Positions 50,877-59,037 of a stretch of 64,000 nucleotides of DNA are shown piece by piece. Numbering within the stretch: position 1 is the stretch's first letter; each line of letters starts with the position of its first letter. The DNA lies in assembly GCF_015751905.1 (NCBI RefSeq), contig NZ_JADOUF010000001.1:7502001-7566000 (forward strand), written 5' to 3'. The stretch comes from Longispora fulva. GTDB lineage: Bacteria; Actinomycetota; Actinomycetes; Mycobacteriales; Micromonosporaceae. Below the pieces are notes generated by a model that did no database searches, was not told where the DNA came from, and saw only the letters and a program-made list of their open reading frames with translations. Both the position numbers and the translations under genes were made by a program.

Positions 50877-51713
50877 TCAGTGCTGCGGCGGGCCATCTGG
50901 CGCACTCGGGCCGGCGTTCTGCCCGGCCTGCCGCACGGTCGGCTCGTCCTCCGCTGAGATCACGCTCAGCACCATGGTGTCGGCGCTGGTGATCGACTTG
51001 GCCTTGGCGTCCCGCGCGCTGAACAGGCTGGAGTGCACGGTGGTCTGCCCGGCGGGCACCACGGCCCGGACCGCGCCGCGCACCATCTTCTCCCTGCGGC
51101 GGCGGATCATCGTGATCAGCGCGTCGACGATGATGGTGAAGACGATGGTGATCAGGAAGCCGACGCCGGCGATGCCGATCTGGGCGCGGCGGACCCCGGT
51201 GGTCACGGGCGTGACGGTGCCGGCGCCGTCCAGGGTCTCCGTGTTGATCTTCAACGTGGGCTGTTCGGCGAACGCCTTCTGCTTGTCGTTGATCTCGTTG
51301 GTGATCTTCTTGAGCACCCACTGCACGGTGGCCTGCGCCTTGCCGGTGCTCTTCGAGGTCACCGAGGCCTCGATGATCGCGCTCCGGGTGACGATCTTCA
51401 GCGTGTACCCGGGCTCCACGCCCTGGGTCGCCGCCTCCTGGCGGACCTTCTGGCTCTCCAGGATGATCGTGACCGCCTGGGCCATCTGCACCGGGCCGAG
51501 CTCCGCCCACGGGTTACCGGGCGGGGCCTGCTTGCCGGCGGGCACGGGCGCGGCCTTGCCGTTCGGCGGCACGAGGAGCAGCGAGCCGGTCGCGGTGAAC
51601 TCCGGCTTCACGTAGTTCGACGTCTGCAGCGTCGCCACGGCCGTGATCAGCAGAAGTGGGATGAACACGAACCAGCGGCGCAGAAGGAGCCGACCGATGT
51701 CCCAAAGATCCAT
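50877..51713 (-). CDS. Wzz-like chain-length/polysaccharide export regulator
   Basis: A 278-residue protein with two membrane helices (about 15-33 and 180-205) flanking an extracytoplasmic domain with a coiled coil, the Wzz/Wzc-N topology. The MDLWDIGRLLLRRWFVFIPL start is typical. After the second helix comes a cytoplasmic tail with no Walker motifs, so there is no fused tyrosine kinase. It probably sets glycan chain length with the polymerase-like protein. Confidence 0.82.
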   Translation of the reverse strand: MDLWDIGRLLLRRWFVFIPLLLITAVATLQTSNYVKPEFTATGSLLLVPPNGKAAPVPAGKQAPPGNPWAELGPVQMAQAVTIILESQKVRQEAATQGVEPGYTLKIVTRSAIIEASVTSKSTGKAQATVQWVLKKITNEINDKQKAFAEQPTLKINTETLDGAGTVTPVTTGVRRAQIGIAGVGFLITIVFTIIVDALITMIRRRREKMVRGAVRAVVPAGQTTVHSSLFSARDAKAKSITSADTMVLSVISAEDEPTVRQAGQNAGPSAPDGPPQH

Positions 51714-51722
51714 AATGGGGCC

Positions 51723-52976
51723 TCACGAAGTTTCTGCGCGTGCACGCCCAGTGGTGACCTGGTCGTGTGGAGCTGGGCGGGGAGCGGGCACCTTATCGGC
51801 ACCGTACCGTGCCAGTAACCTATCCCACAGGGCGATGTAGCGGGACGCCTGATGTTCCCAGGCGAGCTCCTCGACAAAGCGGGACCTACCTAAACCGGAC
51901 ATCGTGGCACGCCGTTCCGGGTCGGACAACAGTTCGTCGAGCGCGGCCGCCAGTTCCTTCGGCGCGCCCGTCGGCACGTACACGGCAGCTTCCGCCGCGC
52001 TGCGCCGGGTCTCGATCAGGTCCACGGCGACGACCGGCACCCCGCGACCGAGATATTCCACGGTCTTCGCCATCGTGGACCGCTCGGCGTGCGGGGTCGG
52101 CGGGTCGGGCTGCAGCGCCACGGTCGCCCGGGAGAGCAGCTCGTCCACCTCCTCCGGGCCCAGCCAGCCGGTGAACTCGACGACGTCGTCGAGGCCCTGG
52201 GCGGTGCTGAGCGCCTTCAGGTCGGCCAGGCACTCGCCGTCCCCGGCGATGACCATCCGCCAGTCGGAGCGGACGTGCCGGAGTTCGGCGGCGGCGAGCA
52301 CCGCGGCGTCGACGCCGTCCTGGGCGCCGAGGACGCCGAGGTACACAATGGTGTGTTTATCTGATTTATGGACAGGTCGGACAGTGATCTCGCCGGCGGC
52401 CGGCCCGTTGCGGACCACCGTGATCCGGTCGGGCCGCACGCGCCCCCGGTCGATCGCCATCTGCTTGTACGACTCGTTCGTCGACACCACGGCCGACGCG
52501 CACCGCAGCGACAGCCACTCCAGCAGCCGGAGCACCCGGTGCACCGCGCCGGTCGGGTTGCCGCCCCGGCTCTCGTACACCTCGGGGGACAGGTCGTGGT
52601 GGTCGAAGACGAAGGGTTTGCCCAGGGCGCGCATCGCCAGGGCCAGCGGCCAGAACACGTCCGGCGGGTTGCACGCCTGCGCCGCCCGGGCCCGCTGGAA
52701 CAGCACGGCCTGGGCGAGGCGGAGCGCGATCCAGAAGAAGGACCAGGCGAACTCGACTGCGAAGGACAGCAGCCCACCACCGGCGAACGGCTGCGGGTAG
52801 GCCAGGATCCGGGTGTCGGCGGTGCCCGGGACGACCCGGAGACCCCTGGTTCCCCGGGGGCAGATCACCGAGACCCGGTAGCCGGCGCCCTCCAGCGCGC
52901 GGCACTCCCGGATCACCCGGCGGTCACGCTCGACCGGCAGGTTGGCCACGGCGATCACCACGTGCGGCCTGGACAT
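51723..52976 (-). CDS. Family 4 glycosyltransferase
   Basis: A 417-residue GT-B glycosyltransferase: N-domain ANLPVERDRRVIRECRALEG, FDHHDLSPEVYESRGG, and C-domain YLGVLGAQDGVDAAV and STMAKTVEYLGRGVPVVAVD, the E-x7-E nucleotide-sugar region being modified. Resembles WbuB-type N-acetylhexosaminyl transferases. ATG 52976 shares one base with the stop of the sugar transferase gene; an upstream in-frame extension is overlapped by that gene. Confidence 0.88.
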   Translation of the reverse strand: MSRPHVVIAVANLPVERDRRVIRECRALEGAGYRVSVICPRGTRGLRVVPGTADTRILAYPQPFAGGGLLSFAVEFAWSFFWIALRLAQAVLFQRARAAQACNPPDVFWPLALAMRALGKPFVFDHHDLSPEVYESRGGNPTGAVHRVLRLLEWLSLRCASAVVSTNESYKQMAIDRGRVRPDRITVVRNGPAAGEITVRPVHKSDKHTIVYLGVLGAQDGVDAAVLAAAELRHVRSDWRMVIAGDGECLADLKALSTAQGLDDVVEFTGWLGPEEVDELLSRATVALQPDPPTPHAERSTMAKTVEYLGRGVPVVAVDLIETRRSAAEAAVYVPTGAPKELAAALDELLSDPERRATMSGLGRSRFVEELAWEHQASRYIALWDRLLARYGADKVPAPRPAPHDQVTTGRARAETS

Positions 52977-53638
52977 CAGCGGGCCACCGAGCGGTCGAAG
53001 ATGACCTGGACGGTCTTGAGCAGGATCTTCAGGTCGAACCACAGCGACTTGTTGCGGACGTAGATGACGTCGAGCTCCAGGGCGGCCTTGTAGTCCACCG
53101 TGGACCGCCCGCTCACCTGCCACAAACCGGTCATTCCGGGCCGGGCGGCGAACCGCTGCTCCGCCCCGGGCGGGAACAACGCCGCCTCCCACTCCAGCAC
53201 CGGCCGCGGGCCCACCAGGGACATCTCGCCCTTGAGGACGTTCCACAGCTGGGGCAGCTCATCCAGGCTGGTCCGCCGCAGGAACGCCCCGATCGGGGTG
53301 ATCCGGGCGTCCTTGGTGAGCTTGAAGACCCCCTCCTCGCCGCCATGCGCGGCCTTCTCGGAGGTGAGCATGCTCGACACGTACTCCCGGTGCTGCCGGT
53401 CGTCGTTGTTGTGGCTCATCGTGCGGAACTTGATGACCGGGAACTCCTCCCGGTGCAGCCCGAGCCGGCTCTGTCGGAACAGCACCGGACCCGGACTCGT
53501 CGCCTTCACCGCGATGGCCACGGCGATCAGCAACGGGGACAGCAGAAACAGCAGCACGATCGCCGCCGCGGCCTCGACGAGCTGACGCGCGCTCATCCCC
53601 CGCGGTGCGATGCGTAGTACCGCCTGCTCGACGCTCAT
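52976..53638 (-). CDS. Polyprenyl-phosphate sugar-1-phosphate transferase
   Basis: A 220-residue initiating transferase (bacterial sugar transferase family; WcaJ/ExoY/PglC type) that puts the first sugar phosphate on undecaprenyl phosphate. One membrane helix (about 20-43), then KATSPGPVLFRQ, FPVIKFRTM, LRRTSLDELPQLWNVLKGEM and SLVGPRP, all catalytic-core motifs. It lacks the N-terminal four-helix part of long WbaP-like enzymes. Starts the glycan repeat unit. Confidence 0.93.
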   Translation of the reverse strand: MSVEQAVLRIAPRGMSARQLVEAAAAIVLLFLLSPLLIAVAIAVKATSPGPVLFRQSRLGLHREEFPVIKFRTMSHNNDDRQHREYVSSMLTSEKAAHGGEEGVFKLTKDARITPIGAFLRRTSLDELPQLWNVLKGEMSLVGPRPVLEWEAALFPPGAEQRFAARPGMTGLWQVSGRSTVDYKAALELDVIYVRNKSLWFDLKILLKTVQVIFDRSVAR

Positions 53639-54723
53639 CCTCGCAGCGCCCCCGTAAGGGCGGCGGACACGTACTCCACCTGGGCCTCCGTCATGGTCGG
53701 GAACAACGGCAGGGACAACAGCTCACGAGCGGCCGACTCGGCGACGGGCGCGTGCGCGGCCACGTTGTACGCGGGCTGCTGGTGACACGGGATCGGGTAG
53801 TGCACGCCGGTCTGGATCTCCTTGCGGTCCAGTTCGGCGCGGACGGCGTCCCGGTCGGCGACCCGCACGACCAGGAGGTGCCAGGCGGAGGTGACCCCGT
53901 CGGGCGGCTCAACGATCATCCCACCGAGCTTGTTGCGGTAGAGGTCGACGATGTCATCCTTCTGGGCGTTCCATCCGTCCAGAAGGGGGAGTTTGAGGGA
54001 CAGGATCCCGGCCTGCATCGCGTCCAGCCGGCTGTTGATGCCGATCTCCGCGTGCCGGTAGTGGTCCCCGCCGGCCCTGCCGTGGTTGGCCAGGGTGCGG
54101 ATCCGCTCGGCGAGCGCCGGGTCGTCGGTCACGACCGCGCCGCCGTCGCCCCACGCGCCGAGGTTCTTGCCCGGGTAGAAGCTGAAGCAGGCCGCGACGC
54201 CGAACGAGCCGGCCCGCCGGCCCTCCCAGGTCGCGCCATGCGCCTGCGCCGCGTCCTCGACGACGACGAGGCCGTGCGCGTTGGCGAAGGCCAGAATCGG
54301 CTCAGGAAGGACAATGTGCCCATAGAGGTGTACGAGCAGGACCGCCTTCGTCCGCTCCGTCCGCCCGGCGTCGAGTGTGTCCGGTGTGACCTGCAGGTGC
54401 ACCGGGTCGACGTCCACGAACACCGGGGTGGCCCCGGCGGCGGACACGGCGGCGGCGCTGGCGATGAACGTGTTCGCCGGGACCAGCACCTCGTCGCCCG
54501 GGCCTACGCCCAGCGCCCGCAGGGTCAGGACGATCGCGTCGGTGCCGTTGGCGACGCCGACGGCGTGCTCGACCCCGCAGTACGCCGCCCAGGCGCTCTC
54601 GAACTCCGCGACGTGCCGGCCGCCGATGAACGCCGACGTGCCGGCGAGCTCCCGGACCAGCTCGAGGACCCGGTCCTCGATCGGGGCGTGCATCGCCCGC
54701 AGGTCCATGAAGGGAACCTTCAT
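53635..54723 (-). CDS. DegT/DnrJ/EryC1/StrS aminotransferase
   Basis: A 362-residue PLP-dependent sugar aminotransferase. GTDAIVLTLRALGVGPGDEV, EDAAQAHGA (cofactor Asp) and FYPGKNLGAWGDGG (Lys forming the Schiff base) are intact; NSRLDAMQAGIL follows. It adds an amino group to a keto-sugar nucleotide. With the adjacent Gfo/Idh/MocA dehydrogenase it probably makes an amino sugar such as a 3-amino-hexuronate or acetamido sugar (WlbA/WlbE-like pair), an inference from order. ATG 54723 overlaps the upstream stop by four bases. Confidence 0.91.
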   Translation of the reverse strand: MKVPFMDLRAMHAPIEDRVLELVRELAGTSAFIGGRHVAEFESAWAAYCGVEHAVGVANGTDAIVLTLRALGVGPGDEVLVPANTFIASAAAVSAAGATPVFVDVDPVHLQVTPDTLDAGRTERTKAVLLVHLYGHIVLPEPILAFANAHGLVVVEDAAQAHGATWEGRRAGSFGVAACFSFYPGKNLGAWGDGGAVVTDDPALAERIRTLANHGRAGGDHYRHAEIGINSRLDAMQAGILSLKLPLLDGWNAQKDDIVDLYRNKLGGMIVEPPDGVTSAWHLLVVRVADRDAVRAELDRKEIQTGVHYPIPCHQQPAYNVAAHAPVAESAARELLSLPLFPTMTEAQVEYVSAALTGALRG

Positions 54724-55730
54724 GCCTTCGTAACCTCCAGCAGTTCGACCGTGCGACCGGTCTGGATGGATTCGTTCGCGGCTTCCAGGACCCGGACGAC
54801 CGCCAGGCCGGCGTAACCGTCCGTCTTCGGGCGGGCCCCGGTCCGGATGCACTCGACGAAGTGCTTGTCCTCGCTCATCAGCGGCTCGGTGAACGCGATG
54901 TGCGGGGAGACGATGCCGCCGTACCGGTAGGTCATCGGCACCGCGCCGTCGTTGGTGGGCTGGGCCTGGACGCCCTTGTCGTAGATGCGCAGCCGGCCCT
55001 CGTCGAGCATGTCGTCGTACACGGCCATCCGCTGGCTGCCGACCACGGTGGTCTGACGCACCTTGGAGGGGTGCAACCAGCTGACGTGCAGGTTGGCCGT
55101 TGCGCCGATGGTGCCGTAGTCCAGCCGCAGATACGCTACGTCCTCAAAAGGTGACCCAGCGTGCTTGGAGCCGAAGGCTGTAACGGAAGTGGGCTCCGCG
55201 TCGAGAACAGTGTTGATGATGGAGATGTCGTGCGGGGCCAGATCCCAGACGACGTTGACGTCGGGCTGGTAGAGGCCGAGGTTCAGTCGAGCGGAGTCGA
55301 GGTAGTAGATGGAGCCCAGTTCGCCGGAGGCCACCAGGTCCCGCAGCGCGATCACCGCGGCGTTGTAGGCGAAGGTGTGCCCGGTCATGAGCGTCAGGCC
55401 GCCGGCCTCGGCGAGCGCGATGAGCTCCAGCGCCTCGGCGGTCGACGCCGTCATCGGCTTCTCGACGAGCACGTGCTTGCCGGCCGCGAGCAGCCGCTTC
55501 GCGATCGGGCCGTGGGTGCGGGGCGGGGTCGCGACGATGGCCGCGTCCACCAGGTCCAGCGCCTCGTCGAGTTCCGAGACGCACAGCACGCCGGGGAACT
55601 GCTGCTGGAGCTGCTTGAGCTGGTCCTCGCGGCGGTCGATCGCCACGACCAGATCGACGTCCGGAATCTGCGTGAGGACGCGGAGGTGCTTCGCTCCCCA
55701 GTACCCGCAACCGATGACACCAACGCGCAT
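54720..55730 (-). CDS. Gfo/Idh/MocA family sugar-nucleotide dehydrogenase
   Basis: A 336-residue NAD(P)-dependent oxidoreductase: GVIGCGYWGAKHLRVL (Rossmann), ATPPRTHGPIAKRLLAAGKH and VLVEKPMT (catalytic Lys), then WDLAPHDISI. Members such as WlbA oxidise the 3-OH of UDP-GlcNAc uronate before transamination. First gene of the ten-gene operon. ATG 55730 has GGGGAG about 8 bases upstream, and a palindrome lies 32-49 bases beyond it. Confidence 0.89.
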   Translation of the reverse strand: MRVGVIGCGYWGAKHLRVLTQIPDVDLVVAIDRREDQLKQLQQQFPGVLCVSELDEALDLVDAAIVATPPRTHGPIAKRLLAAGKHVLVEKPMTASTAEALELIALAEAGGLTLMTGHTFAYNAAVIALRDLVASGELGSIYYLDSARLNLGLYQPDVNVVWDLAPHDISIINTVLDAEPTSVTAFGSKHAGSPFEDVAYLRLDYGTIGATANLHVSWLHPSKVRQTTVVGSQRMAVYDDMLDEGRLRIYDKGVQAQPTNDGAVPMTYRYGGIVSPHIAFTEPLMSEDKHFVECIRTGARPKTDGYAGLAVVRVLEAANESIQTGRTVELLEVTKA

Positions 55731-55761
55731 TACCAGATCTCCCCAGGCTCGCTACTAAACG

Positions 55762-55779
55762 TATATGACCGGTCACATA
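55762..55779. promoter_or_regulatory. Near-perfect palindromic operator before the glycan operon
   Basis: TATATGACCGGTCACATA matches its reverse complement at 16 of 18 positions, with the core TGACCGGTCA perfect. It lies 32 bases upstream of ATG 55730, where the operon promoter should be. Size and symmetry fit a dimeric repressor of the GntR or TetR kind. Confidence 0.6.
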
Positions 55780-55857
55780 GGTTGTCGGGAAAGCTTCCCG
55801 GTTGGGCTGGCACCCGCGCAAGTGGAGTACCGGTCAGAGCTGGTGTCGCCTTCCTTA

Positions 55858-55874
55858 CTTCCGCGTAGCGGAAG
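55858..55874. repeat. Inverted repeat CTTCCGC/GCGGAAG
   Basis: Perfect 7-bp arms with a 3-base spacer in the glycan intergenic region. No T run follows, so an operator is as likely as a terminator. Confidence 0.5.
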
Positions 55875-55924
55875 AAAATAGTGCTGGGACTAATCCGATA
55901 AGCGCGTTTTATTACTTACTCCCT

Positions 55925-55954
55925 CATCGGATTGAGTCGTCATATGATCCGATG
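55925..55954. repeat. Inverted repeat CATCGGAT/ATCCGATG
   Basis: Perfect 8-bp arms (55925-55932 and 55947-55954) with a 14-base spacer ending CATATG. Half-sites lie 22 bases apart centre to centre, about two helical turns. Confidence 0.5.
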
Positions 55955-56078
55955 TGGACGGCTTGCGCGGCTTATATGACACTTGCCGGATTCAGCCAAT
56001 AGTCATGAGTTGATGACACCTGTTCGACATGACCCGAAACTGACCCTCACGCAGCGCAGTGGTGAACTCTGCTGCCGA

Positions 56079-56084
56079 TAGGCT
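56079..56084 (+). promoter_or_regulatory. Leaderless -10 box of the RmlC-like gene
   Basis: TAGGCT is 6 bases before GTG 56091; no ribosome binding site is visible. Confidence 0.5.
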
Positions 56085-56090
56085 GGCCGG

Positions 56091-56621
56091 GTGCTGTTCA
56101 CGCCACTCGCCCCCGCCGGGGCATACCTCATCACGCCCGAGCCCGTCGGTGACCACCGGGGCCTGTTCGCCAGGGTGTTCTGCGCCGACGAGTTCGCCGA
56201 ACACGGCCTGGCCACGGTGTACGTGCAGGGCAGCGTCGCCACCAATCCCCGCGCCGGCACCCTGCGCGGCATGCACTGGCAGGTCGCGCCGCACGCCGAG
56301 GTGAAGCTCGTCCGGGTCACGGCCGGCGCGATCTGGGACGTGGTCGTCGACGTCCGCCCCGACTCGGCGACGTACCTGGAGCACGCGGCCGTCGAGCTGT
56401 CCGCCGCCAACCGCGCGACACTCTACGTGCCCGCTGGCTTTGCGCATGGTTACATCACGCTCACCGACGACGTCGAGATCACCTACCAGATGTCCGAGAG
56501 GTACGCCCCGGACGCCTACCGGGGCGCGCGGTGGGACGACCCGGCGTTCGGGATCGAGTGGCCGCGCGAGCCGACCGTGATCGCCGACCGGGACGCGACC
56601 TACCCGGACTTCGTCCGCTAG
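56091..56621 (+). CDS. dTDP-4-dehydrorhamnose 3,5-epimerase-like protein
   Basis: A 176-residue cupin of the RmlC family. GTLRGMHWQ holds the catalytic His, and VPAGFAHGYITL with ITYQMSERYAP gives the substrate and Tyr region. Members epimerise C3/C5 of 4-keto-6-deoxy sugar nucleotides; some are 3- or 5-only epimerases. RmlA, RmlB and RmlD are not in the window, so rhamnose synthesis itself is not shown. Convergent with the flippase gene. Confidence 0.88.
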   Translation: MLFTPLAPAGAYLITPEPVGDHRGLFARVFCADEFAEHGLATVYVQGSVATNPRAGTLRGMHWQVAPHAEVKLVRVTAGAIWDVVVDVRPDSATYLEHAAVELSAANRATLYVPAGFAHGYITLTDDVEITYQMSERYAPDAYRGARWDDPAFGIEWPREPTVIADRDATYPDFVR

Positions 56622-56630
56622 CCGGCCCGG

Positions 56631-56657
56631 CCTGCCGGGAGGCCCGGCCCGGGCAGG
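56631..56657. terminator. GC-rich inverted repeat between convergent genes
   Basis: CCTGCC (56631-56636) pairs with GGCAGG (56652-56657), extended inward with a one-base bulge. It fills the gap between the RmlC-like and flippase stops and may terminate both. Confidence 0.4.
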
Positions 56658-58115
56658 TCAGACCCTGGCCGGGGTCAGCCGCAGCTTCCGGCCGAGCCGG
56701 CCCAGGATGTCCCGCGCCTTGGAGTCCAGCACGATCAGCAGCCCCCCGGCGACCAGCACGGCCACCGTCCCCTGCAACAGCACCGCCACCGCGGGCGGCA
56801 GGTGCCGGTCCACGGCGTCGATGAGCGCGGCCACCCCGAACCCGACCACCCCGGCCAGCGCGGCCGGCAGCGTCGGTCCCAGGGCCGGCCACAGCGGCAC
56901 CTGGAGCACCCGGTGCAGCGTCCACCACAGCGCGGCGGCCACTACGACCACCTCGGAGACCAGCGTGGTCAGGGCGATCCCGAACACCTGCTCGGCCACC
57001 GTCATGCTGTCGGCGAAGTGCCCCACGACCGCGTAGCCGACCAGGGAGAGGCCGGCCTGGCTCCAGACCACCACGGACAGCGTTCCGGGCCTCCCGGCCG
57101 CCTGGAGGGCCGGGCCGAGCAGGACGCCGTAGACGTTGACCGCGCCGACCAGGCAGAGCAGTTGCAGTGCGTTGGCCGCGGGCGACCAGGCCGGGCCGAG
57201 GAACACCATGAACGGGTGCGCGATCCCGGCCAGGATGCCGAGCGCCGGCAGGCCGAGCAGCGCCCCGAGGTGCTGGAGCGCGCCGAGCCGGGCCGCGAAC
57301 GCCGGTTTGTCGTCCTGCAACCGCGACAACTCGGGCAGGGACACCTGTTGCAGGGACCGGGCGGCCACGTCCACCAGGGTCTCCGACAGTCGGGAGGCCA
57401 GCCGGAGCAGACCGACGGCGACGGCGCCGAAGTAGTACCCGGTGATCAGGACGTAGCCCCGGGTACCGATCAGCAGGCCCACGCTGGCCAGCGCCGACCG
57501 GGACGAGAAGCTCCACAGCTCGCGGGCCGGGCCGACCCGGGGCCGGCTCGGCCGCCAGTCGGTCCGCGCCCACAGCACGGCCACCCCGACCGCGGCCGTG
57601 ATCAGCTGCTGGGCGACGAGGGCCCAGACCCCGTACCCCGCGAACGCCATCCCGACGCCCACGACGCCGCCGAGCATGACCGAGGACAGCGACCGCATCG
57701 TCAGGGTCTTGAACTGCAGCTCCCGGCGGAGCAGCGCCTCCGGGATCAGGGACAGCGCGAGCAGCGGTAGCAGCGGAGTGAGCGCCAGGCAGACCCCGGT
57801 CAGGGACTTGGAGTGCGCCGCGCTGGCGTAGAGCGGGGTGACCGCCGCCAGGCCGAGGGCGAGCACGACGCTGAGGACCAGGAGCAGCCAGAACGCGGCG
57901 TTCAGGTGCTCGTCGCGCAGCTCGGACCGCTGGATGATCGCGGCCATCAGGCCCTGTTGGAGCACGGCCTGCACGAGGTTGACGAGCACCAGGGCCAGGG
58001 TGAGCACGCCGAGCGCCGCCGGGCCCAGGAGCCGGGCCAGCAGCAGCATCACGATCATGGTCACGGCGAGGCGTCCGCCGGTGAGGATGTAGGACCAGCC
58101 GACGGCGCTCTTCAC
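56658..58115 (-). CDS. Wzx-like polysaccharide flippase
   Basis: A 485-residue MATE/MOP-superfamily protein with about 12-14 membrane helices. LLLARLLGPAALGVLTLALVL and the ALLRRELQFKTLTMRSL region are typical of the polysaccharide_synt (Wzx/TuaB/AmsL) family, which flips undecaprenyl-linked oligosaccharides. GTG 58115 overlaps the GT2 stop by four bases and has AAGGAG upstream. It completes the Wzx/Wzy/Wzz set with 49508-51713. Confidence 0.9.
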   Translation of the reverse strand: MKSAVGWSYILTGGRLAVTMIVMLLLARLLGPAALGVLTLALVLVNLVQAVLQQGLMAAIIQRSELRDEHLNAAFWLLLVLSVVLALGLAAVTPLYASAAHSKSLTGVCLALTPLLPLLALSLIPEALLRRELQFKTLTMRSLSSVMLGGVVGVGMAFAGYGVWALVAQQLITAAVGVAVLWARTDWRPSRPRVGPARELWSFSSRSALASVGLLIGTRGYVLITGYYFGAVAVGLLRLASRLSETLVDVAARSLQQVSLPELSRLQDDKPAFAARLGALQHLGALLGLPALGILAGIAHPFMVFLGPAWSPAANALQLLCLVGAVNVYGVLLGPALQAAGRPGTLSVVVWSQAGLSLVGYAVVGHFADSMTVAEQVFGIALTTLVSEVVVVAAALWWTLHRVLQVPLWPALGPTLPAALAGVVGFGVAALIDAVDRHLPPAVAVLLQGTVAVLVAGGLLIVLDSKARDILGRLGRKLRLTPARV

Positions 58116-58957
58116 CGGACGAATCTCCTTTTGAGTCTGCTGAGCCGGTCCTTGGTCTTGCGCGCGTTCCAGTTCAGCGTCCAGGCCACCGCCGAGGCGG
58201 GGTCGATCGCGAGCAGCGCCCGCGCCGTCTCCGCCTGCATCCGCAGCCTCGGCGCGCGGGCCCTGGCCGGGCCGTCCGGGTTCCACCACCGGGCCAGGTC
58301 CGCCAGTTTGCGCTCTGGGGCCAGGGCCGTGGAGTCCTCGTGCACCCGGCGGAAGAACAGTTCTTCGGGCACCTCGTGGAACTCGCCCAGCGCGGCCAGC
58401 TCCGCGAGCATCGTGTAGTCGCTGGAGACGTAGGTGCGGAGGATCCCGGTGCGCCGGAGGGCTGCCGTGCGGATCACGCCGTACATCGGGTTCACCAGGC
58501 TGATCTTGCGGGCGTAGCGGGCCACCCGCCGCCACGGCGACGGTGCGCGCAGGTCGAGGAAGTCGCGGTGCGAACGGGTCCGTTCGCCGGCCCCGTCGAT
58601 CAGGACCGTGCGCGGGTAGGCGAGCACGGCCCCCGGCGCGGCGTCCAGGGCGTCGACGCAGCGGCTGAGCATCGTCGGGGCGCACATGTCGTCGTACCCG
58701 GTCCACTTGAACAGCTCGCCCTCGGCGAGCGCCACGACCCGGTTGAAGTTGTGCACGCCGCCGATGTTGCGGTCGGTCCTGGTGTAGCGGATCCGGTCGT
58801 CCCCGAACGACCTGACGATCTCCGGTGTGCTGTCGGTGGAGCAGTTGTCGCTGATCAGGAGCTCGAAGTCGTCGTAGTCCTGGGCGAGCAGCGCCGCGAT
58901 GGTCTCCGCGACGTACTTCTCGCCGTTGTACACGGGCATCCCGACGGTCAACCTCAT
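58112..58957 (-). CDS. Family 2 glycosyltransferase
   Basis: A 281-residue GT2 enzyme: LTVGMPVYNGEKYVAETIAA, LLISDNCSTDSTPEIVRSF, WTGYDDMCAPTML (DD metal site) and RRVHEDSTAL. ATG 58957 overlaps the stop of a 27-codon mini-ORF (ATGA) and lies inside the left arm of a 9-bp inverted repeat. Donor and acceptor unknown. Confidence 0.87.
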   Translation of the reverse strand: MRLTVGMPVYNGEKYVAETIAALLAQDYDDFELLISDNCSTDSTPEIVRSFGDDRIRYTRTDRNIGGVHNFNRVVALAEGELFKWTGYDDMCAPTMLSRCVDALDAAPGAVLAYPRTVLIDGAGERTRSHRDFLDLRAPSPWRRVARYARKISLVNPMYGVIRTAALRRTGILRTYVSSDYTMLAELAALGEFHEVPEELFFRRVHEDSTALAPERKLADLARWWNPDGPARARAPRLRMQAETARALLAIDPASAVAWTLNWNARKTKDRLSRLKRRFVR

Positions 58958-58992
58958 GCGCCCGCCTCGCTGCGCTCGCCGGCCGCATGAGG
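58952..58992. repeat. Inverted repeat with CGCTGCGCTCG core
   Basis: CCTCATGCG (58952-58960) and CGCATGAGG (58984-58992) are perfect 9-bp arms around a GC-rich core. The left arm contains the GT2 start codon. Confidence 0.55.
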
Positions 58993-59037
58993 CACGTCGC
59001 CGCTGTGTCCCTGATTCACTCGCTGGCGCTCGCTCAT
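58954..59037 (-). CDS. 27-codon mini-ORF coupling two glycan genes
   Basis: The 77 bases between the methyltransferase stop and the GT2 start are bridged by a 27-codon frame. It begins at ATG 59037, overlapping the methyltransferase TGA (ATGA), and ends with a TGA overlapping the GT2 ATG (ATGA). The peptide starts MSERQRVNQ and ends ERSEAGA. Two perfect ATGA junctions suggest it is translated at least to carry ribosomes to the GT2. Its 3' part is made of a GCCTCGCTGCGCTCG-type repetitive sequence. A product function is not claimed. Confidence 0.4.
   Translation of the reverse strand: MSERQRVNQGHSGDVPHAAGERSEAGA

Larger units (their letters stand above)
55731..56090. other. Intergenic regulatory region of the glycan locus
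   Basis: This 360-base gap has no credible gene and is clearly less GC-rich than its surroundings. It lies between the minus-strand glycan operon and the RmlC-like gene. It contains a near-perfect operator (55762-55779), two inverted repeats (55858-55874 and 55925-55954), several TATATGA-like stretches, and a leaderless promoter at its right end. Confidence 0.6.
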
